Notes under the pieces: generated by a model
What the model saw: only the letters and a program-made list of their open reading frames with translations
The model's database searches: none
What the model was told of the DNA's origin: nothing
Shown here: piece after piece, positions 7,820 to 16,481 of the stretch
Position numbering within the stretch: the first letter of the stretch is position 1
Layout of the letters: each line of letters starts with the position of its first letter
Made by a program: the position numbers and the translations under genes
Origin: Planctomycetota bacterium
GTDB lineage: Bacteria > Planctomycetota > Phycisphaerae > SM23-33
Length of the DNA stretch: 59,014 nt
NCBI GenBank assembly: GCA_012729725.1
Contig: JAAYCO010000009.1
Coordinates: 1 to 59,014, forward strand
Direction: 5' to 3'

Positions 7820-9208
7820 TTATTCTACCACATCAGCGAAAATGCGCAGGTCCAACTGTTCCCTCGGCCTGACGCGAATTACCCGTCCCCCGGCAGGTGT
7901 GCCCCTGTACAGGACGTGGAAATCCCTGTCGGTCATCGCCACGTTCGTATCGCCGCCGAGGGAGGAATACTGGCCAAGCGCCTCAAGCTCCACGCCAATG
8001 AACCTGCTGCGATACGCAACGGCAAGCCTCGTCCGCAGATTCTCCAGCCGCTCGAGCCTTTGACGCACAACGTCGGCGCTGGGCGCATGATCGCGGCGGA
8101 ACCAGGCGGCCGTGGGCTCGATCGCGCTGAACGGAAACGCGTGAATATTGCACACGCCGCACGCTTCAAGCACGTCCAGAGTTTGCCTGAAATCGTCATC
8201 AGTTTCGCCCGGAAAACCAACTATCACGTCGCTGGTGATGGCCGGCGAATCAAGAGTCCGCCGGAGCATCGCCACGCGATCCAGATACTGGCGCGGGCTG
8301 TACTGGCGGTTCATGCTTCTGAGAATCCTCTCGCTGCCGGACTGAAGCGGCATGTGGAAGTGCGGCGAAATGCACCGCATCTCCCCGAGGGCGTCGAGCA
8401 GCGCATCGTCCAGATCCAGCGGTTCGATGCTGCTGAGGCGCACGCGCCACAGGCCCTCGATGCCGCCCAGCCGACGAAGCAGCGCGGGCAGTTGCGACGG
8501 CGAGTCGTCCCACCGTCGCCTGATGCACGTGGACCTGCCAAACGCGCCCAGGAATATGCCGCACAGGACAAGCTCCCTGTGCCCCGCATCGACCAGGCGG
8601 GCGCACTCGGCGACGATCTCGTCGATCGGCCTCGACCAGACGTTGGGACGGGCATAAGGCACGATGCAGTACGAGCAGAACGCATCGCAGCCGTCCTGAA
8701 TCTTCACAAAGGCCCGCGCCTTGTTGTCGAACGAATCCGGCGATGGCAGATTCGCCTTGGCGGGCGAGCGAAGGGCGCAGGCCGAGCGCCTTTGCTTCAG
8801 CGGAGCATCCGCCGCAACGGGCGGGGGCGAAACTGGGGCGTCAAGCCCAGCAAGTCTCAGCGCCTCGCCAAGCGGATCGCCGTGATTGCCTGCAACCGCC
8901 CGGCGATGCGCGGGCGCGCCGGCGTCTTGGAGCAGAGTTTCGGCTGCCTTGGGGTCGTAATCGGCAAGGCAGCCTGTGAAAAGCACCGCGGCTTTCGGTG
9001 ATTTTCGCATCATCCGGCGGATGATGTTTCGGCTTTTGGCCATGGCGGCGGCGGTGACGCAGCAGGAGTTAAGGATGATCAGATCGGTTGAGCTTGCCGC
9101 CGAAACCCGCGTCAGCCCCCGGTTCTTGAGGGCCTGGGCGATGGCGGCGCCGTCGTACTGGTTAACCTTGCATCCAAGGGTTACTAAACTGAAGTTAGGC
9201 GAAGACAT
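7820..9208 (-). CDS. mtaB: MtaB-type tRNA methylthiotransferase (radical SAM)
   Basis: A 462-residue methylthiotransferase of the MiaB/MtaB family. MtaB adds a methylthio group to N6-threonylcarbamoyladenosine at position 37 of tRNAs reading ANN codons. The N-terminal domain carries its three cluster Cys in TLGCKVNQYD, NSCCVTA and FTGCLAD. The radical SAM motif CDAFCSYC (CxxxCxxC) is about residues 174-181, and a C-terminal TRAM-like region follows. The LGCKVNQYD start motif favours MtaB over MiaB or RimO. It is divergent from the PilM-like operon. Its length is slightly above the usual 420-450 because of a loop around residues 225-245. Confidence 0.9.
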   Translation of the reverse strand: MSSPNFSLVTLGCKVNQYDGAAIAQALKNRGLTRVSAASSTDLIILNSCCVTAAAMAKSRNIIRRMMRKSPKAAVLFTGCLADYDPKAAETLLQDAGAPAHRRAVAGNHGDPLGEALRLAGLDAPVSPPPVAADAPLKQRRSACALRSPAKANLPSPDSFDNKARAFVKIQDGCDAFCSYCIVPYARPNVWSRPIDEIVAECARLVDAGHRELVLCGIFLGAFGRSTCIRRRWDDSPSQLPALLRRLGGIEGLWRVRLSSIEPLDLDDALLDALGEMRCISPHFHMPLQSGSERILRSMNRQYSPRQYLDRVAMLRRTLDSPAITSDVIVGFPGETDDDFRQTLDVLEACGVCNIHAFPFSAIEPTAAWFRRDHAPSADVVRQRLERLENLRTRLAVAYRSRFIGVELEALGQYSSLGGDTNVAMTDRDFHVLYRGTPAGGRVIRVRPREQLDLRIFADVVE

Positions 9209-9244
9209 TCAAGAACCTTTGTGGCCGGATTAGCACAAGTATCG

Positions 9245-9273
9245 TTGCAGCGTGAAGGCGCAGTCCTTATTAT
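9245..9273 (+). promoter_or_regulatory. Probable promoter of the PilM-like operon
   Basis: TTGCAG at 9245-9250 and TATTAT at 9268-9273 have an optimal 17-base spacer. It would give a leader of about 110 bases before the ATG at 9393, which has AGGAG upstream. Confidence 0.55.
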
Positions 9274-9392
9274 ACGAACAGCCCATGGGGCGACAGAAGC
9301 ATCGGCATCACGATAGTTTGGAATAGTTTGGTGCCTCTGATAAGTTAGGTAGCAACGCGGCAGCAGACCGCCCTCTAAGCCCAGGAGTAGTC

Positions 9393-11672
9393 ATGGCAAC
9401 AGCTAAGACCGTCTGGGGCATTGATGTGGGCCAGTGTGCCCTCAAAGCCCTGAAGCTCAGCAGTATCGACGGCGAGGTGCAGGTGGAAGCCTTCGATATC
9501 ATCGAGCACCCGAAGATTCTGTCGCAACCGGATGCCGATAGTCCACAGCTCATTCGCAACGCTCTTGAACAATTCCTGGCCCGCAACAACGTCACCGGTT
9601 CCACCGTGGTGGTGTCTGTTCCGGGAACGGCGTCCCTGGCGTGCTTCGTCAAGTTGCCGCCGGTTCAGAGCGCAAACATCGCCAAGATCGTCGGATACGA
9701 AGCCGAACAGCAGATTCCGTTTCCCATCGACGAGGTTATCTGGCGATGGCAGACGTTCCAGGACGCCGAGAGTCCCGATGTTGAAGTCGGCATTTTCGCC
9801 ATCAAGCGCACTGACATGTACGCGTCGCTCGAACACTTCTCGAACCTCGAGATAGCGGTGGACGCGGTGCAGATGGCGCCCCTGGCGCTGTACAACTTCA
9901 TGACGTACGACGAGCAGCTTGCCGAAGACGGCGCGACGCTGCTTGCGGACGTCGGCGCTGAAAAAACCGACCTGATCGTCGCCGACAAGGGCAGAATCTG
10001 GACCCGAACCATTCAGATCGGCGGAAACAGCTTCACCGAGGCGCTCGTGCGATCGTTCAAGCTGTCGTTCTCGAAGGCCGAGCGCCTCAAGCGCACTGCC
10101 GTCACCAGCAAGTACGCCAAGCAGATATTCCAGGCCATGAGGCCGGTCTTCGCCGACCTTGTGCAGCAGATTCAGCGGTCGGTAGGCAGATACACTTCGT
10201 TGCACCGCGAGACACGCTTCAAGAGGCTCATCGGGCTTGGCAACGGTTTTCGCCTTCCGGGTCTTCAGAAGTATCTGGAGCAGAACCTCAGCATTCCCGT
10301 CGTTCGAATCGACGCCTACAACAAACTCAAGGGCAGCGGCCCGGCGAACACGCCCATCTTCACCGAGAACATTATGTCGTTCGCGGTGGCGTACGGGTTG
10401 GCTATTCAGGGCCTTAACCAGACGGTTATCACCACCAACCTTCTGCCAAGCGAAATATCGCGGGCAAGATTGTGGTCGGGCAAGAAGCCCTTTTTCGCCG
10501 CTGCCGCGGCAGTGCTTCTTGCAACTCTGGCAGTGCCGGTCTGGCGCTCGTACAGCGACCTTGGCGCGCTGGAAGCAAATTCGGCGCTGGCGGTGGCAAG
10601 GTCCAGAGACAGCACCATCAGCAGGCTTCACCAGAACTACAACCAGTACGTCAACCAGGGGCGCGAAGAACAGCGAACGATCGAGCGCTTCGCCCAGATG
10701 TACGGCTACCACAACATCCAGCCGGCGATAATGAACATGATCTCGCAGTCGATCTCGCACGTGGCCAAAGACCAGCCGCGAATGACCGACGACGAGGCGC
10801 AGCGAGCCGCCGAACTGGACCGCATCAAGGCCATCGCCCGAGACCAGCGCAACATGATAGTTGTGGACCAGATACAGATGACGTATCTGCCCAACGTCGT
10901 CGGCGAGACGCTGCAGCCGAAGACAGCGACGCCAGCCGCGGCGGGTTCAGCAGGCGCGGCCGCCGACAATCGCAAGGCCCAGCGCGGGCTCAGGGTGGAA
11001 TTCACCGGCAGAACGCCGCTTAACCTTCAGAGCGCCGAGCGCATGCTTCGCGACCTGCTTGCCAGAAGCGAGGCGTTCTCGGCCAGGCCGCCATATCTTT
11101 CCGACGCCGCGCAGCGCGTGCTGAACATGCTTCCCAAGGCGCAGACGCCTCCGGTGGGCGTGGATCAGAGCGAGTGGACGGATTTCACAACCGCCGTCGC
11201 CGAAGGCAGGCTCGCCGCGGGAGCGACCTTGAACGACAACGCCAGCAAGTGCCTGAACATGATCGCCGAGGGCAGGGTTTCTTCGCCGCCCTTCGGCATC
11301 CCTGTTGAAGACTGGCAGGCGTTTGTCTCAGCCGCAAGAGACGGCAAGATTCCGTATCTGGCCTCGCCGATAAAGGTTGTCGAGTGGCACCTTATGGAGC
11401 GAAGCCAGCTTGCCGCCGCGGGACAGACGACGACCGGCACTCGAGCGCCGGCGCCTCGCCCCCGCGCGCCAGGCGTGGGCGCGCCGCTGGGAAACCCCGA
11501 TGAGATGGGCTGGGGCGGCGGCGGCGCAAGCGCCACCACCGAGGCGACAATCGCAATGCCCGACCCCATGTTCCCCGATGAGGATATGTCTTCTGACACG
11601 CAGTTCAGGATCGGCTGGATAATCGCCATAGAAAATGACGGCGTGCCGGCGATGCAGACATCACAGAAGTAA
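9393..11672 (+). CDS. pilM: PilM-like actin-fold pilus assembly protein with a PilN-like C-terminal extension
   Basis: A 759-residue protein. Residues 1-350 form an actin-like domain of the PilM type, including the opening WGIDVG, a phosphate-binding stretch LLADVGAEKTDL and a PilM-type IQIGGNSFTEAL. PilM is a cytoplasmic ring component of type IV pili and binds the short tail of PilN. Usual PilM proteins end near 350 residues. Here a membrane helix follows (about 366-384), then a coiled segment and a region around 480-570 with PilN-like features, suggesting a PilM-PilN fusion. Two 44-residue repeats lie at about 577-616 and 621-660, then a Pro/Ala/Gly linker. It heads a three-gene operon. 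The pilM domain is certain; the PilN part is inference. Confidence 0.85.
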   Translation: MATAKTVWGIDVGQCALKALKLSSIDGEVQVEAFDIIEHPKILSQPDADSPQLIRNALEQFLARNNVTGSTVVVSVPGTASLACFVKLPPVQSANIAKIVGYEAEQQIPFPIDEVIWRWQTFQDAESPDVEVGIFAIKRTDMYASLEHFSNLEIAVDAVQMAPLALYNFMTYDEQLAEDGATLLADVGAEKTDLIVADKGRIWTRTIQIGGNSFTEALVRSFKLSFSKAERLKRTAVTSKYAKQIFQAMRPVFADLVQQIQRSVGRYTSLHRETRFKRLIGLGNGFRLPGLQKYLEQNLSIPVVRIDAYNKLKGSGPANTPIFTENIMSFAVAYGLAIQGLNQTVITTNLLPSEISRARLWSGKKPFFAAAAAVLLATLAVPVWRSYSDLGALEANSALAVARSRDSTISRLHQNYNQYVNQGREEQRTIERFAQMYGYHNIQPAIMNMISQSISHVAKDQPRMTDDEAQRAAELDRIKAIARDQRNMIVVDQIQMTYLPNVVGETLQPKTATPAAAGSAGAAADNRKAQRGLRVEFTGRTPLNLQSAERMLRDLLARSEAFSARPPYLSDAAQRVLNMLPKAQTPPVGVDQSEWTDFTTAVAEGRLAAGATLNDNASKCLNMIAEGRVSSPPFGIPVEDWQAFVSAARDGKIPYLASPIKVVEWHLMERSQLAAAGQTTTGTRAPAPRPRAPGVGAPLGNPDEMGWGGGGASATTEATIAMPDPMFPDEDMSSDTQFRIGWIIAIENDGVPAMQTSQK

Positions 11673-11693
11673 GCAGGCCCACAGGAGTCCGCT

Positions 11694-13286
11694 ATGAATT
11701 TCATACGTGCAAATGCCTTCATCTTCTTGACGCTGGCGGTGGTGCTGGTGGTGGGCGGCGGCCTGCTGATTGTCAATTCCAGCGTCGGCGGCGATGTCGC
11801 GAAGATGATAAAAGACCTCGAAGCCGTCAGCGGAAAGATGATGGCGATCAACCGGCAATCAATCATAAACGAGGATGTCGTTGAGGCCGAGAAGCAGCGC
11901 GTCGTGACTATCCGACAACAGGCCGCGGAGCTTGACAAGGAACAGGTCGAGAAGAACAAGAACGCCTATCCCGTGCTTGAGCTTCCGATCTTCGAGAACG
12001 GCCAGGTGTCTCGCCACGTGCCCGCCTTCCCCGTCGATCTGGAACTGGATCGCATGCACGGCCTCAACAGCGCCTACCAGCGACTGCACCGCGAACGAAC
12101 CATGGCGCTGCTTAACGACCTTGGCCCGACGGTTCCGGCAACCGAAGAAGAAATCGCGCTCGAAGCCAAATCGCAGGAAGTGATACTGATGATGCAGCGC
12201 CCCGCCAAGCCTGCCGAGACGCCGGGCATGACGGGCGCGCCGACTCCGGCGCCTGCGATGCGGGGCCCGGGAATGCCCCCGGATATGCCTGATATGGATA
12301 TGGGCATGCCGGGGATGGCACCTCCTCGCGGCGCGAATCAAAGGTCCACCAGTCCGGTGGTTTATCCAAGCAGATCATCCGGAAACATGGCTCTGGGCGT
12401 GCGCGGCGGACAGGCCATTGATTCGGCTACGGCCGAGCAGGCGAAGCAACAGGCAAGAGACGTCCTATTGAGGCGAAAGGCCGAGAACGGCAAACTTTAC
12501 GCCGACGTGGCGGACATACTCAGCGAGGTTTCCTATCCCCGCAACGAACCAGTGGACCCGCCGTGGTCAACGCTGTGGGTCAAGCAGTACAAGCTGTGGA
12601 TCGCTTCGGACGTTGCTGCCGCCATCAAGGGCATTAATGATGAAGTACTCGACAAGCTGCCCGAAAATCAGCGCAACGTGATCAACGCTCCCATCAAGCA
12701 CTGGCTTAAGATCACGATCGACAACAACTACTTCTTCGGCGGCACGACTTCATCGTCTTCGTCGTCCAGAACGACCGCCGCAAAGAAACCTGCCGCGGGA
12801 TATGCCATGCCGGTTTATCCGCATGCAGGACGCGGTGGCATGCCTCCGGGCGGACCAGACATGTACGTCCCTGACGATATTGGAATGCCCCACGGTGAGA
12901 TGGCTGCGCCGGCTGATCCTTCTTCGAAAACCTACGACGTCACCGGAAGGCTTACCGACACCAATCAGGACATCATTCGTTACCAGTTCAGCGTGGTAAT
13001 GCCCAGCAGGCACATACAGAAATTCATGACCCGCCTGATGGACGGCAACTCGCAGGACTTCCGACGCTACCACACGATCCTGGAAACCAGCATCGAGCAG
13101 TTGCCCGCAACCTTGAGCGGATACTACTACGGAAACGACATGGTGGTGGTGGCTACGTTCACCTGCCAGTTTATGATGCTTCCGGTGTGGGCGCGCCCGC
13201 TGGCGCCCGAAGATTTCCTTCGCGGCCTGCATCCAACCGCACTGAGGAGCGAGGACCAGGCGCGAACAAACACGCCTCTGTACTGA
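11694..13286 (+). CDS. Single-pass membrane protein, possibly PilO-like
   Basis: This encodes 530 residues of no recognised family. One N-terminal membrane helix (about residues 7-27) has a very short cytoplasmic tail. A Lys/Glu/Gln-rich, probably coiled region follows to about 85. A Met/Pro/Gly/Asp-rich linker covers about 175-215, and a second is near 365-410. The C-terminal 110 residues are beta/alpha in character. The topology of a short tail, one helix, a coiled coil and a small C-terminal domain matches PilN and PilO, and the position after a PilM-like gene suggests a PilO-type partner. This is inference only. It starts 21 bases after the upstream stop, with AGGAG nearby. Confidence 0.7.
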   Translation: MNFIRANAFIFLTLAVVLVVGGGLLIVNSSVGGDVAKMIKDLEAVSGKMMAINRQSIINEDVVEAEKQRVVTIRQQAAELDKEQVEKNKNAYPVLELPIFENGQVSRHVPAFPVDLELDRMHGLNSAYQRLHRERTMALLNDLGPTVPATEEEIALEAKSQEVILMMQRPAKPAETPGMTGAPTPAPAMRGPGMPPDMPDMDMGMPGMAPPRGANQRSTSPVVYPSRSSGNMALGVRGGQAIDSATAEQAKQQARDVLLRRKAENGKLYADVADILSEVSYPRNEPVDPPWSTLWVKQYKLWIASDVAAAIKGINDEVLDKLPENQRNVINAPIKHWLKITIDNNYFFGGTTSSSSSSRTTAAKKPAAGYAMPVYPHAGRGGMPPGGPDMYVPDDIGMPHGEMAAPADPSSKTYDVTGRLTDTNQDIIRYQFSVVMPSRHIQKFMTRLMDGNSQDFRRYHTILETSIEQLPATLSGYYYGNDMVVVATFTCQFMMLPVWARPLAPEDFLRGLHPTALRSEDQARTNTPLY

Positions 13287-13380
13287 GCGTGTGCGATGAT
13301 CCGGAGCGGCCGGATCGAGTACGACTTGATCGAGTCAGACTGTAATCAGAGTTACTGAAACGATATGAGGAGGCCGTAGT

Positions 13381-15129
13381 ATGGCCAAAGGCGCTAATAG
13401 CGGCGGTGAAGTAAGCTTCGTCGAGAAGCACATAGAGAAGATGTTGCTGGGCCTGTGCATACTGCTGCTTCTCTGGGCGGTGATGCACTGGGTTCCCCAG
13501 TCGCCGCGCACCGTCAACGTCCTTACGCCCGCGGGTTCGTCCAGAACCAACGTTCCGCCGGACAAGGCAAACGAAAGCCTCAAACAGGGCGTCGAGAAGA
13601 TCTGGAGCCGATACGACCAGTTCAAAGCGCCACCTTCGCACCTCGTCGATTGGAAGAAGATGCTCAACGAACTGGCCGTCAACACGGTGGCCAATTATCC
13701 CGGCTTTCCCGACATCGGCGTAACGGGCACGAAGATCAGGGCCGTGGCCTCTGTCGAGCCCGGCGATCTGCCCACTCTCGAAGATGTCTGCAAGTCGCTG
13801 CCGGTTCCGCCGGCGCCAATCGGAAGACTCAAGGCCGTTCTTCCTCGCCCGCAGCAGCCCGAGGCGAAAATCGAAGACCGCCTGAGCACCACGCTGGCCG
13901 TGGTTTATCCGTGGCGAGACCTCATGCTCAAGTGGCATGAAGAGCTGCGCCGCCTTCCAGCGGTGCCGACGGTTATCGTTGGCGTTGAATGGCAGGTGCG
14001 CGAGGCCCCGCTTGACGGCGAATGGGGCGAGCCACGACCCGTCACGCAAACATGGTTGCCGCTGCTTGATAGCCAGAACAAGCCAATTCCGCCTTTCGCC
14101 CCCACGCCGGGCAACGCCGAGGAAATCAACCAGGCCATTCAGATCGCCGCACAGGTTCAGGCTTTCAGGCTTATCCCGCAGTTCGACGATATCTACGTGC
14201 CGGGGCTCGACTGGGTGTCGCCGCTGCACCTGGTGCCCGAAAACCCGCTTGTGACTTTCGGCGAACCGGTCACGCTGACCGTCGAACAGACGGGAATGGC
14301 GCCGATGCAGCAGCCCCGCCCGACCAACACGCCTTCACCGGAAATCATGATGGACGACATGGGCATGCCCATGGGACCGGACGGCATGCCCGCCGGAATG
14401 CCCGGCGGCAACACACGCGGCAGAACGCCCACAAGAACTCCGCCTCGTCGGCCTACTCCCCCGCCACCGGCGCCGGTCGAAAAGGTCAGGAAACTCGATT
14501 TCGCCTACGCCACCATACAGTCGCTTGATCAGCAGTTCGAGTCGGGCTTTGTGCTGGCCGTCCATCACGACAACACGATCAAGACGGGCGTACGATATCA
14601 GTATCGAGCCCGCCTGGTGCTAATTAACCCGCTGCTGGGCCAGGCGCCATACGTCCAGAACGCCCAGGAGGCGGGAATTACAACCGTCTCCACACAGTGG
14701 AGCCCATGGTCACAGGAACAGGTCCAGCCAAGCCAGACCCGCTTCTTCCTGGCTGGGCACAGCAGCGCCGCCCAAAAGATGACCCTCGCCCTCTACACGC
14801 ACACGCTGGGCCAGACGGTAGCCCATGAAGGATTCACCGCTCAACTGGGCGGGCTGATCGGGCACAAGAAGAAGGTCAATCTGCCCAACCCGATCAAGAT
14901 CGAGGGCGTGCCCGAAGTCAGCGAAGTCGAGGCGGACTTCGCCACCGACAACATCGTCGTTCGATTCGACTTCGACAGGAAGTTCATCCGCCCGGGCTCA
15001 GTGAATGTTGAAACAACCGCCGGCCTGCTGTACCTGGACAAGCACGGCCAGTTGCACTGGAGAATTCAGGCCGACGACACGAATTCGCAGGAATACAAGG
15101 ATCTCAAGAAGGCGGCATCGGGCAAGTAG
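13381..15129 (+). CDS. Single-pass membrane protein of the PilM-like operon, unknown family
   Basis: A 582-residue protein with a charged N-terminus and one membrane helix at about residues 20-38, so most of the protein should be periplasmic. A Met/Gly/Pro-rich linker lies near residues 320-365, like those in the preceding gene. The following region (about 370-430) contains alternating hydrophobic residues and a tyrosine/arginine-rich strand that could be an immunoglobulin or Fn3-like fold, but no family is recognised. AGGAGG precedes the ATG. It is the last gene of the operon and is followed by a terminator. A role in an inner-membrane pilus or secretion complex is inferred from context. Confidence 0.7.
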   Translation: MAKGANSGGEVSFVEKHIEKMLLGLCILLLLWAVMHWVPQSPRTVNVLTPAGSSRTNVPPDKANESLKQGVEKIWSRYDQFKAPPSHLVDWKKMLNELAVNTVANYPGFPDIGVTGTKIRAVASVEPGDLPTLEDVCKSLPVPPAPIGRLKAVLPRPQQPEAKIEDRLSTTLAVVYPWRDLMLKWHEELRRLPAVPTVIVGVEWQVREAPLDGEWGEPRPVTQTWLPLLDSQNKPIPPFAPTPGNAEEINQAIQIAAQVQAFRLIPQFDDIYVPGLDWVSPLHLVPENPLVTFGEPVTLTVEQTGMAPMQQPRPTNTPSPEIMMDDMGMPMGPDGMPAGMPGGNTRGRTPTRTPPRRPTPPPPAPVEKVRKLDFAYATIQSLDQQFESGFVLAVHHDNTIKTGVRYQYRARLVLINPLLGQAPYVQNAQEAGITTVSTQWSPWSQEQVQPSQTRFFLAGHSSAAQKMTLALYTHTLGQTVAHEGFTAQLGGLIGHKKKVNLPNPIKIEGVPEVSEVEADFATDNIVVRFDFDRKFIRPGSVNVETTAGLLYLDKHGQLHWRIQADDTNSQEYKDLKKAASGK

Positions 15130-15170
15130 GCGCCGAAGTTCAGCCCCGAGACGCCCCAAAACTTGCATGC

Positions 15171-15203
15171 AAAAACCCCTCGCACCCGCGGGGGGTTTTT
15201 GTT
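15171..15203. terminator. Bidirectional terminator between the PilM-like operon and the UPF0173 gene
   Basis: A stem of nine base pairs (15171-15179 with 15192-15200) has five A on the left and five T on the right. It can therefore end both the plus-strand operon and the minus-strand gene at 15216. Confidence 0.75.
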
Positions 15204-15215
15204 TGGGGTCGCTCG

Positions 15216-15848
15216 TCAGGGAATCGACAACTCGCCACCCGCCTGAAGCACGTGAACCCTGCACGGAGCGAGACGCTCGAATTCGCGGGCGTCATCTTCG
15301 CTGCCGATGATGTCGCCCCAGTGGTACGGGATGGCTGCGCCGCAACCCACCGCCTGGCAAGCCCTGGCTGCCTCGGCGGCGTTAAGCGTATACGTGCCGC
15401 CAACCGGAAACAGGCATAGGTCGACGTCCTTCAAGTCGCTCATTTCCGGCACGAGATCGGTGTCGCCGGCGTAGTATATCCGCCGCCCCCCGATGGTGAT
15501 AACCGCCCCGAACCAGTTGTGCCCGCGGGGATGAAAAACCTTGTCGATGTTGTACATGGCGACCGGTTCTATCACGATTTCCTTCACCGTCAGCCGCTCC
15601 TGGGGCGTCACGGCGTTGCTCAGCTTGAGCTTGGCAATGGTGTCCGCCGGCGCCACAACCAGGGTGTCGTCCTTGGACACCTTGTCCACATCGGGCCTGG
15701 AGCAATGGTCGTAGTGGCTGTGCGACACCAGCACAACATCCGCATCGTGGTCGGCAACGGGAATCTTCCATGGATCGATGTAAACCACTATACCTTCATG
15801 CTCGATCCTGAACGAGGCGTGTCCGAACCATTTGAGATTAATGGGCAT
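15216..15848 (-). CDS. Metallo-beta-lactamase-fold hydrolase (UPF0173 type)
   Basis: About 210 residues of the UPF0173 branch of the metallo-beta-lactamase superfamily. The opening INLKWFGHASFRIE is typical. The metal-binding motif is SHSHYDHC near residues 51-58, and further metal ligands occur at YYAGDTD and near the C-terminal PYHWGD. Family members are cytosolic hydrolases of largely unknown substrate. The ATG at 15848 is chosen because the family begins there and AAAGGA lies upstream; a longer reading to 15869 adds seven residues. A bidirectional terminator follows. Its neighbours do not indicate a pathway. Confidence 0.88.
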   Translation of the reverse strand: MPINLKWFGHASFRIEHEGIVVYIDPWKIPVADHDADVVLVSHSHYDHCSRPDVDKVSKDDTLVVAPADTIAKLKLSNAVTPQERLTVKEIVIEPVAMYNIDKVFHPRGHNWFGAVITIGGRRIYYAGDTDLVPEMSDLKDVDLCLFPVGGTYTLNAAEAARACQAVGCGAAIPYHWGDIIGSEDDAREFERLAPCRVHVLQAGGELSIP

Positions 15849-15899
15849 GCTGCCGGTCCTTTCGCGCACCCCAATTATAGTATGCCCGTGGAATTGCGT

Positions 15900-16481
15900 T
15901 CAGTCGCCCGACGCCGGGCGGGTTGTCGCCGGCGCAGACGCCGGAGAGGTTGCGGGGGCGGCGTAATGAGCAGACAATACGCCCGACGCGATAAGTTCAG
16001 CGCGGCGAGCGAGAAGCCGGCGGGCTCGGACCTCCGGCGCCGACGCAAGCAGCTCGCGCCGCTCCTGCTCGCTGAACGATCGCGTAACCGCGTCAACCCA
16101 TTCAGCCATCATCTGATATTTCTGCCGCCGCTGGGCCGACATGGCGATGATCTGCTGGTATCGCTCGACCAGAACCCGCTGGTTGTCGGGGTCGGCGTTA
16201 AGGAACGCAAGCGCATCGGTTCGCAGCTTGTCGCGTTCCTCGGGCGAAAGCGAATTCCACTCGCTGCGGTTATTGTCCAACGCCGCCGCAAGCGACTTGC
16301 CCTCGGAAAGGGCGCGTATCCTCGCCAGAAGCCGAAGCTGAGATGCGATGCCCACCTGCTGCTGACGCGATTGATCCGCGCCCTGGGCGAATGCTCCGGC
16401 GGCGATAATCGCCACAAGCAGACAAGCTCCAGGAACGAGCATCACCTTGCGGGCGAACCATCTTTTTGCATGCGTCGTCAT
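15900..16481 (-). CDS. Secreted or membrane-anchored DUF3106-like protein
   Basis: A 193-residue protein with an N-terminal signal or anchor (about residues 13-32) and a helical, Arg/Glu/Gln-rich body. The middle has a pattern of Trp, SLSPEER and long amphipathic helices like DUF3106 and related periplasmic proteins that sit beside anti-sigma factors. The C-terminus is Ala/Pro/Thr-rich. Its ATG overlaps the stop of the anti-sigma-like gene by four bases, so the two are translationally coupled. The family assignment is tentative and the function is unknown. Confidence 0.65.
   Translation of the reverse strand: MTTHAKRWFARKVMLVPGACLLVAIIAAGAFAQGADQSRQQQVGIASQLRLLARIRALSEGKSLAAALDNNRSEWNSLSPEERDKLRTDALAFLNADPDNQRVLVERYQQIIAMSAQRRQKYQMMAEWVDAVTRSFSEQERRELLASAPEVRARRLLARRAELIASGVLSAHYAAPATSPASAPATTRPASGD

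Noticed and set aside
7814-9001. Plus-strand open frame opposite mtaB
   Set aside because: Antisense shadow of a clear radical SAM gene with conserved Cys motifs.
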